Assembly: GCA_947652605.1 (NCBI GenBank)
Contig: OX393576.1
Coordinates: 64,952,966-65,016,965, forward strand
DNA: 64,000 nucleotides
Reading direction: 5' to 3'
DNA from: Elmis aenea
Taxonomy: Eukaryota; Arthropoda; Insecta; Coleoptera; Elmidae
Every line of letters starts with the position of its first letter. Within the stretch, counting starts at the first letter, position 1. The translations under genes were made by a program, and so were the position numbers. Below are positions 57,215 to 64,000 of this stretch, piece after piece. The notes below the pieces were generated by a model. The model searched no databases, had not been told where the DNA came from, and was given only the letters and a program-made list of their open reading frames with translations.

Positions 57215-58513
57215 TTATCTATCTTCCTCGTCATTAACACTAATAATTAAAGGCCGCACACTATCCACTAAAATATCTTGTTCAAATGCTTCTGAGATTT
57301 TGTTTTCAACATGTGAGATACAATTTTTCCAAACTGAAGCATTGCTTTGATTAAGAGATTCTTTCCAAAGCCCTATAACTGCAGTCTTGTCATGTTGTGT
57401 CAAAGTTGCAACCTTCTTGTCATAATAATTTTTACATATACCCCAAATAAGTTCAATGGCATTAAACTGACAATGGTACGGTGGCAATCTTAACACTTCA
57501 TGACCATACTTTTCAGCCAGACTGTCCACTTCATAAATTTTTGCTTGTTCCTTATTCTTTTGACATAACTGTAATAATTCAGCTTTAAACATGAATTCGT
57601 CATAATGAATTCCATTCTTCGAGAGCCATTGAGTAATCTCTTCTTTGTTACATGTCGCATTTGGTGTCTTATTTAAAAGTCTGGAGTGGTATGATGCATT
57701 ATCCATAATAATAAGTGACGGTTCTTCTAGATTATGCAGCAGTTGATTTTCGAACCAATCTTCGAATAAAGTGGCGTTCATACTATCATGATAATCACCT
57801 GTCCGTTTTGATGCAAAAACAAGATCACAATTTTCAATAAAGCCGTCTTCACCCCCAGCACTTAAAATGATGTATCTTACACCTTCGGAAGATTTTGTGG
57901 GTTGTAGATTGCATTTTGCAGAATTATCATGCCACGACTTTTTTGCCGTTCCAGAACCTTTTGAAAATACCCACGTCTCGTCTAGGAACACAACTTTTCT
58001 TGCACCCTTCAACTTATTTTCTGTATATTGTCTCAGGAATAACATTCTCTTCGCCACTACATGCGCTTGTTCGCACAATGTACTTCGATTGTCCAGTACT
58101 TGAAATTTAAATCCTATATGTTTTAAAAGTCTCTGTAAACTGGCACGACTAATATCACATACTTTATTGTCATTTAATTTTTGTAATAAAGAATCTAATG
58201 TCATGAACTCGTTACTTTTATACATTTCGTATATTATATGTCTTATATCGAATTTTATATAATCAGGAATATCACTCGATTTTAGGGACAATTTTCTTCG
58301 CCTTTGCGACACTTTTTCTTTGTTTTCAAATGCTCTCTTTGCAGTATATAGCGTCCTCCTACAAATTCCTACAGCATCTGCAGTTCTCTGGCACACATTA
58401 TCCACAGGAAGTAAAGGTCCAAAGTGGTTTTTTTCTTGAGAAAAATAGTCGTACACTTTCATAACTATCTCTCTCGATTCTTGCGTTAGCTGTTTTTTGC
58501 CCGACATGTTCAC
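57215..58513 (-). CDS. Intact DDE-superfamily transposase-type protein (long D-E spacing)
   Basis: A single exon of 432 aa without breaks, convergent with the EB-like gene. The N-terminal third is helical and basic (VGICRRTLYTAKRAF; SRASLQRLLKHIGFKF), consistent with helix-turn-helix DNA binding. The catalytic core shows VVFLDETWV with D178, IIMDNASYHS with D271, and LPPYHCQFNAIELIW with E354, so all three acidic residues are kept. 82 residues separate the second Asp from the Glu, far more than 34 in classic Tc1/mariner. A DD82E clade (Sailor) has been named in the literature; assignment to it is from memory and tentative. M3 is an alternative start. I see no terminal inverted repeats around it, so it may be a domesticated copy or an element with unrecognised ends. 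Confidence 0.8.
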   Translation of the reverse strand: MNMSGKKQLTQESREIVMKVYDYFSQEKNHFGPLLPVDNVCQRTADAVGICRRTLYTAKRAFENKEKVSQRRRKLSLKSSDIPDYIKFDIRHIIYEMYKSNEFMTLDSLLQKLNDNKVCDISRASLQRLLKHIGFKFQVLDNRSTLCEQAHVVAKRMLFLRQYTENKLKGARKVVFLDETWVFSKGSGTAKKSWHDNSAKCNLQPTKSSEGVRYIILSAGGEDGFIENCDLVFASKRTGDYHDSMNATLFEDWFENQLLHNLEEPSLIIMDNASYHSRLLNKTPNATCNKEEITQWLSKNGIHYDEFMFKAELLQLCQKNKEQAKIYEVDSLAEKYGHEVLRLPPYHCQFNAIELIWGICKNYYDKKVATLTQHDKTAVIGLWKESLNQSNASVWKNCISHVENKISEAFEQDILVDSVRPLIISVNDEEDR

Positions 58514-61500
58514 TTACACTTACACTTACAAAACTTTCAATCGAAAACCGAAGTTGAGTACAAACTAAAATGTTTCAATAAAATTTCTTGCTCTTGTATG
58601 GTACTTGTGCTTATCTACATATGTACATGTATATACGTTGAGGGGTAATACATTCCTTAAATAAATTCACAAAGTTAGGTACCTGTGATAATTCCGTTAT
58701 GGAACGGTACACTTAATTACTATTTCGCATAAAACCGATGGGGTCAGGTAATTTTAATGATTTAAATATATTTTGTAAACAATTTCTTACAAGAGTTTGT
58801 TTAATTTTTCAATTTAAAATACTTCTATCATAGGAATATTCCCAACGGCAAAATGTGACTATTTTAAAAACTCTTAAAATAAGGGCTCCTGCGAATATTT
58901 CTGGAATCGTTTAAATGTTGTTTCATGTGAATTTTTATTGAATTCTTTTCCTCTACACATTGTTAAAATTAGTTCATTCCGGGATATACGCTATAATAGA
59001 TTTTAAATTATAATTGTTTTCAAGCAAAAACTTTTGGGAATCACTGATACAGATATTAATTTTCTTTTACCTAAGAACCCAAATTAAACCTTATTGAACC
59101 TATAATTAGGGATCAAATTTCGACTGCTTGCGATAATATTCATTCAATTAGATTACAACTTTCATTGGCGTAGACTGAATTGTAAACACAAATAATATTT
59201 AAAGAAAGAGACGGATATTGTGCATTTGTTTCCTTTAGTTCTGCCTCTTCTTAATCCGCTGTGAGCAATTTTATTTGAGATATACTATACCAGGGCTTGG
59301 TCTAACATTACCTTGTAGTGACCATAACTTTTTTTTTCTCTAAAATTTCTTAAATTGGTCTGAATATTTAGTAAGTAAAATGGACAAGGGATGACCAAGT
59401 TAAGATCTGCACACAGTTCAAGAACATCTGTATGTACAACTAAAAAGTGATTTTGAGTCAGAAGACACTCATAACTCGTCTCCAGTAAAATTTGCAATCA
59501 TATGATTATGTTAGGTAGGATGCTTACATAATGTACTAATATATACGAATACATTGGTACAAATGAATATTAATTTAAATATTGCTAAAAAAAATGTATC
59601 TTACATTTCTAATAATGTAAAATGTTACAGTATTTTTACTAATTACAATATAAAGTTATTCCATATTAAATTACTGCCCTAGAAGTTTCTATTCCGACGT
59701 AACCAGAAAGAGTTGTTGTTAAATAGTAATTAATAAATATTGATTACAGTAAAATAACTACTTTTGCATATGAATAAGACATATAAAAACTATAACCCCA
59801 CCCTACATATTACATTATTAGTAGTTTTGTATATTTAACATGAATAGAAATAGTACTAGCATATATTTTAATTTTAATAATTAAATATAGGCCTACTATA
59901 TCAAAACAGTGCTTTTATACAATTTGTAAGTTTGATGTGATATGAAAAAATATGCTAAAATTTTGTGCGCGCTCAAGTGAAAACTAAAACTGGTTAAATA
60001 AGTGGCAAGAATGCAGGAAATAAAATAAACTACAAAGTGTTGTTAATCGTATAAAATAATACAAATATTATGTTGACGTACAAATTAAAGATCATTGAAT
60101 ACAATTTTTCCCATTTAATAATTGAAAAATGCATCATGCATTTAATTCATTTTATGTTTTTAATTATTTAACCATAATTGGCAAACTCCGCATACTATAA
60201 CACACACGTAAAAAATCGAGCACAAAAAAACATTTATTTAACATTTAAAAAATTAAATAAATATACCCAGTAACTAAAATTTTTTCATATAGCGATAAAA
60301 TTATTATCAATAATAATAATTGCCTTATAATAATAATATAATAATAATAATAATAATAACAGCCCATTATAACAACAAAATCTAACAACCCCAATTAAAG
60401 ATTACATTTTTTTGCAAACTAGCCAGAGGGAATTTATATCACTCGAAATTTTAGCATCCTACAATTTATTGGTCCTGTTTTTTAATGTAGTCGAATAAAA
60501 ACATAGTCTGATACTCAGTAGTGTACGCACTTTTTTTAGTTTTTTAGCACAAAATTTGCAGCTCTCCGACCCTATTTCGACTAATTGCAACACTATGGGG
60601 GGTTCTAACCTCCTCCTGCCTACGCTACTGTTGACATTTTTATATTAAAGTTTAATGTAATCTTCAAAACAGTGTAAAATCTTCCACCAAATACAAAACC
60701 ATTTTAAAATCGTAATTTAAACGAATTCACAAACTAATTAACTCTAAGTAATTGTTATTTAGTTTGTTAACAACGTGTTTATGAAGTTTGGGCGGTTCTA
60801 ATTTTAAAATTCGCGCACTATTATAATTACCATGGCAACAACAGCTAAGCTCCTCCCATTTTTTTAATTACCATGGTAACCGCGTTGGCGGCCATTTTTG
60901 AAATTGTCTAAACTGTCAAAGTGACGTTTAAAACGTCAAGAAATAAAATCAAAGAAAAAACATGTTTACACAGTTATTTAATAATTTTGCTGTAATAACA
61001 ATACATATTTGTTAGTCATGGACCACGTTTCACTCTACAGAAAAGTATTGTACGTTATACATTTAATCATTAAAAGATATATCGAGCATACTTCAAATTG
61101 TCTTGTATTCTAAAATCATCTGGTAGGCAACCCTAAACAAACTGTAACTTACAAACCCAGAAGCAATACTATACAAATGAAAGAAGCAAACATAATCTTC
61201 ATAAGTGTAATAAATATCACAGACTTAATAATTACATTCGTAAGTCATTTAAACTTTTACATTTTTACACATTAATTTTAGTAAATTAGAAAAGGCAAAT
61301 GCCTGAAGATTTGCAAATAATAAGTTTTTCAAACTAAAAAATGTGCTTAAGATCAAGTACAGTTACAATAAATTGTACTTAAGTGTGTGCAGTTCTTAAT
61401 TGAATATATTTTTTGAAATAATAAAAAATGGGCCAGTGGTTTTAAAAAAAATAGAGTACAGTTGATATGTTATTTCATAAAATTGAACTACAAAGAAGTC

Positions 61501-62246
61501 CCCAAAAATATCCTCGGACTGTTAAGTTTAAAGAGTTGCATAGCTAACCCTGTATAAGGCTAGTATTTATAGTTTGGTGTATAATTGTTTATACATTTTA
61601 TTGTTAGTGGATGTTTAAAACTTTTTACGGGAATTTTACACCATTTCCTACGAACTGTTCTTATGAACAATATTTTTTAGTACCTAGTAAGATTATGTAA
61701 ATGAATATATGATGTATGTTCTTACATGTATTTTATTATAAAATGAAAACCCCAGCTCGTGTAGTTTAAATTTACAGCCATTGATCAAATGTTAAGAAGT
61801 TTTCATAACTTAACCAATTTATATTATTAAACAATTACAGCTAATACGCAGCAAAATTGTCGATTTTATAGGAGCAGGTCTTAACTTTGCGTCTTTATAG
61901 ATCTAATGTACCGTGTGTCCCACACGGAAACATTCAAGTACATTAGATTTACCAAGACGCCATTTTAGAACCTGCTCCTTTAAAATGGCCGCAGTTGTTC
62001 TTTAAAAACAATTATTTTAAACAAACACCAAGATCTACGCAACAAGGTAATTGTTAATTCTTTAGTGTCATTACATAAAACAATATTGGTATGCAATTTA
62101 AGGCTAATTACTTCAGTTGGCTTCACGTAATTTGCCCACTAATAAACCAATTAATTAAACCACTGCAGTTTACTTAATTCCCTTCCCTTACTTCTATAGA
62201 GTATCCCCAAACGTTGCAAATAAGTCAAAAGATTTCTAAAAAAAGG
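58514..62246. other. Intergenic region between the DDE gene and Hsc70
   Basis: AT-rich. 58850-58990 resembles one internal segment of the hAT-like element at 6738-7885 (AAAATAAGGGCTCCTGCGAA). A short TAA/ATA microsatellite lies at 60320-60358. A GC-richer stretch at 60770-60960 contains CCATGGCAACAA and CCATGGTAACCG. No gene found. Confidence 0.45.
61858..61985. repeat. Inverted repeat near the Hsc70 3' side
   Basis: GGAGCAGGTCTTAA (61871) and TTTAGAACCTGCTCCTTTAA (61965) pair imperfectly, as do GATCTAATGTACC and GTACATTAGATT around a GTGTGTCCCACACGG centre. Confidence 0.7.
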
Positions 62247-62252
62247 TTTATT
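62247..62252 (-). promoter_or_regulatory. Poly(A) signal of Hsc70
   Basis: AATAAA on the - strand about 145 bases after the stop. Confidence 0.6.
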
Positions 62253-62394
62253 TTTGTAGAATTACAATACACAACATATTGGCCAAATAAATGTAATTGG
62301 TATCAGAATTTCTTTGGTTAACATTAATATTAAAATATTATAACAAGAAAAATAATAAAGCGCTGTCTGCAATAATCTGGAATGGATGAATTGT

Positions 62395-64000
62395 TTAATC
62401 GACCTCTTCAATAGTAGGACCAGCTCCTCCAGCTCCGGGTGTAGCACCTGGGGCTGCTCCACCGGCACCGGGGAAACCACCAGGCATACCACCTGGACCA
62501 CCAGCTCCCTGATACAACTTCGTAATAATCGGGTTGCAAACGCCCTCAAGTTCCTTCTGCTTATGTTCATATTCCTCTTTTTCCGCTAATTGATTGGCAT
62601 CCAACCACGCGATTACTTCGTTGCATTTTTCCATAACGGTGGTCTTATCAGCGTCGCTAATTTTATCCTTCAGTTTTTCATCTTCAATTGTGCTCTTAAT
62701 GTTGAAGCAATAGGACTCGAGGGCATTCTTTGACGATATGGTATTCCTCTGCTTTTCGTCTTCACTGCGGTACTTCTCAGCGTCGTTGACCATACGCTCG
62801 ATTTCTTCTTTACTAAGACGACCCTTATCGTTGGTAATAGTGATCTTGTTTTCCTTGTTCGTAGATTTTTCCACAGCCGTTACATTTAAGATACCGTTTG
62901 CATCGATATCGAACGTGACCTCAATCTGTGGTACACCACGAGGTGCTGGTGGAATGCCGGTAAGTTCAAATTTGCCCAAGAGGTTATTGTCCTTGGTCAT
63001 GGCACGTTCACCTTCATATACTTGAATAAGTACACCGGGCTGATTATCTGAATAGGTGGTGAATGTTTGAGTTTGTTTCGTTGGGATCGTAGTGTTGCGT
63101 TTAATGAGAGCCGTCATCACACCACCGGCAGTTTCGATACCAAGAGACAAAGGTGTTACGTCGAGAAGCAACAAATCTTGTACTTCCTCAGACTTATCTC
63201 CGTGCAAGATGGCGGCCTGTACGGCAGCTCCATAAGCGACAGCTTCGTCGGGATTTATGGATTTGTTCAACTCCTTGCCGTTGAAAAAGTCCTGAAGTAA
63301 CTTTTGGACTTTTGGAATACGTGTTGAGCCTCCAACTAAGACAATATCGTGAATTTGGGCCTTGTCCATTTTAGCATCCCGGAGTGATTTTTCTACAGGT
63401 TCCATCGTAGAACGGAACAAATCAGCGTTAAGTTCTTCAAATCTGGCACGAGTGATCGATGTATAGAAATCAATACCCTCATACAAGGAATCGATTTCAA
63501 TACTAGCCTGTGTCGACGATGACAAAGTGCGCTTGGCTCTTTCACAGGATGTCCTTAAACGCCGAAGAGCACGTTTGTTTGTGGTTAGGTCCTTTTTGTA
63601 TTTTCTTTTGAACTCTTGAACGAAGTGATTAACCATTCTGTTATCGAAGTCTTCACCGCCCAAGTGAGTATCACCAGCAGTCGACTTTACTTCAAATATA
63701 CCATCTTCTATCGTTAAAATGGATACATCAAAGGTGCCACCTCCCAAATCGAAAATAAGCACATTTCTTTCTCCTACACCTTTTTTATCTAGACCATAAG
63801 CAATAGCAGCGGCAGTTGGTTCGTTGATAATTCGAAGTACATGAAGTCCCGAAATAGTTCCAGCATCTTTGGTGGCCTGACGTTGAGAATCATTAAAGTA
63901 GGCTGGTACTGTGACTACGGCATTGGTAACGTTTTTTCCTAAATATGCTTCTGCAGTTTCCTTCATTTTTGTTAAAACCATCGAACTAACTTCTTCGGGG
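62395..64000 (-). CDS. Hsc70-4: Cytosolic heat shock cognate 70 (partial, N-terminus beyond the window)
   Basis: The minus-strand frame is open from the window edge to TAA at 62395-62397; about 535 of the usual ~650 residues are present. It is an ATP-driven chaperone for nascent and client proteins in cytosol and nucleus. Visible: [56 protein letters not shown], the linker [15 protein letters not shown], the substrate-binding domain, a Gly/Pro-rich tail with GGMPGG, and C-terminal EEVD, which binds TPR co-chaperones. EEVD excludes the ER (KDEL) and mitochondrial forms. The coding part shown has no intron. Close similarity to constitutive Hsc70-4 rather than inducible Hsp70 is judged by eye from [12 protein letters not shown] and the long Gly-rich tail. 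Confidence 0.95.
   Translation of the reverse strand, partial: PEEVSSMVLTKMKETAEAYLGKNVTNAVVTVPAYFNDSQRQATKDAGTISGLHVLRIINEPTAAAIAYGLDKKGVGERNVLIFDLGGGTFDVSILTIEDGIFEVKSTAGDTHLGGEDFDNRMVNHFVQEFKRKYKKDLTTNKRALRRLRTSCERAKRTLSSSTQASIEIDSLYEGIDFYTSITRARFEELNADLFRSTMEPVEKSLRDAKMDKAQIHDIVLVGGSTRIPKVQKLLQDFFNGKELNKSINPDEAVAYGAAVQAAILHGDKSEEVQDLLLLDVTPLSLGIETAGGVMTALIKRNTTIPTKQTQTFTTYSDNQPGVLIQVYEGERAMTKDNNLLGKFELTGIPPAPRGVPQIEVTFDIDANGILNVTAVEKSTNKENKITITNDKGRLSKEEIERMVNDAEKYRSEDEKQRNTISSKNALESYCFNIKSTIEDEKLKDKISDADKTTVMEKCNEVIAWLDANQLAEKEEYEHKQKELEGVCNPIITKLYQGAGGPGGMPGGFPGAGGAAPGATPGAGGAGPTIEEVD

Noticed and set aside
62262..62570. 102-codon frame overlapping the end of Hsc70
   Set aside because: Out-of-frame shadow of the Hsc70 tail and 3' UTR.

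Overview
The window is a transposon-rich, AT-rich piece of an insect nuclear genome. A beetle is the best guess, from the Nimrod-type genes, the cytosolic Hsc70 and the mix of RTE/jockey-like LINE, mariner/Tc1, hAT and foldback DNA-transposon relics; species cannot be fixed by eye. Genes are split by canonical GT/AG introns with matching phases, so most coding sequence lies in short exons that simple ORF finding misses. An assembly gap of 200 Ns lies at 24363-24562.

Host genes, left to right: (1) a NimA-like transmembrane receptor on + (882-31809, 7 exons, 1754 aa as modelled): signal peptide, EMI domain, one NIM repeat, two EGF-like repeats, then about 24 tandem ~47-aa units in one 4.4-kb exon, a membrane helix and a Tyr-rich tail. 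A tRNA-Trp(CCA) gene sits in its intron 5. (2) A NimB-like secreted protein on + (36530-38939, 4 exons, 342 aa): signal peptide, CC-x-G-W segment and seven NIM repeats. (3) An unrecognised single-pass membrane protein on + (40788-56596, 7 exons, 361 aa): signal peptide, acidic linker, two Cys-rich EB/EGF-like modules, membrane helix, Ser/Arg-rich tail. (4) An intact 432-aa single-exon DDE transposase-type gene on - (57215-58513), D-to-E spacing about 82 residues, no visible terminal inverted repeats. (5) The C-terminal ~535 residues of a cytosolic Hsc70 on - (62395-64000), running off the right edge.

Genes 1 and 2, in the same order and orientation, look like a Nimrod phagocytosis/immune cluster; gene 3 is a further Cys-rich surface protein beside it.

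Introns and intergenic DNA hold most of the unusual structure: several foldback elements with CAGGG-type ends; a hAT-like element with a perfect 8-bp target-site duplication and four internal repeats in a head-to-head array; an internally deleted pogo-like element nested in a TTGCTCGAAA-repeat element; a TIR element with a Gag-like ORF; and, in intron 3 of gene 3, a 141-bp tandem repeat beside an 11-copy 196-bp satellite, a hAT transposase relic, nested foldbacks and a 0.5-kb direct repeat.
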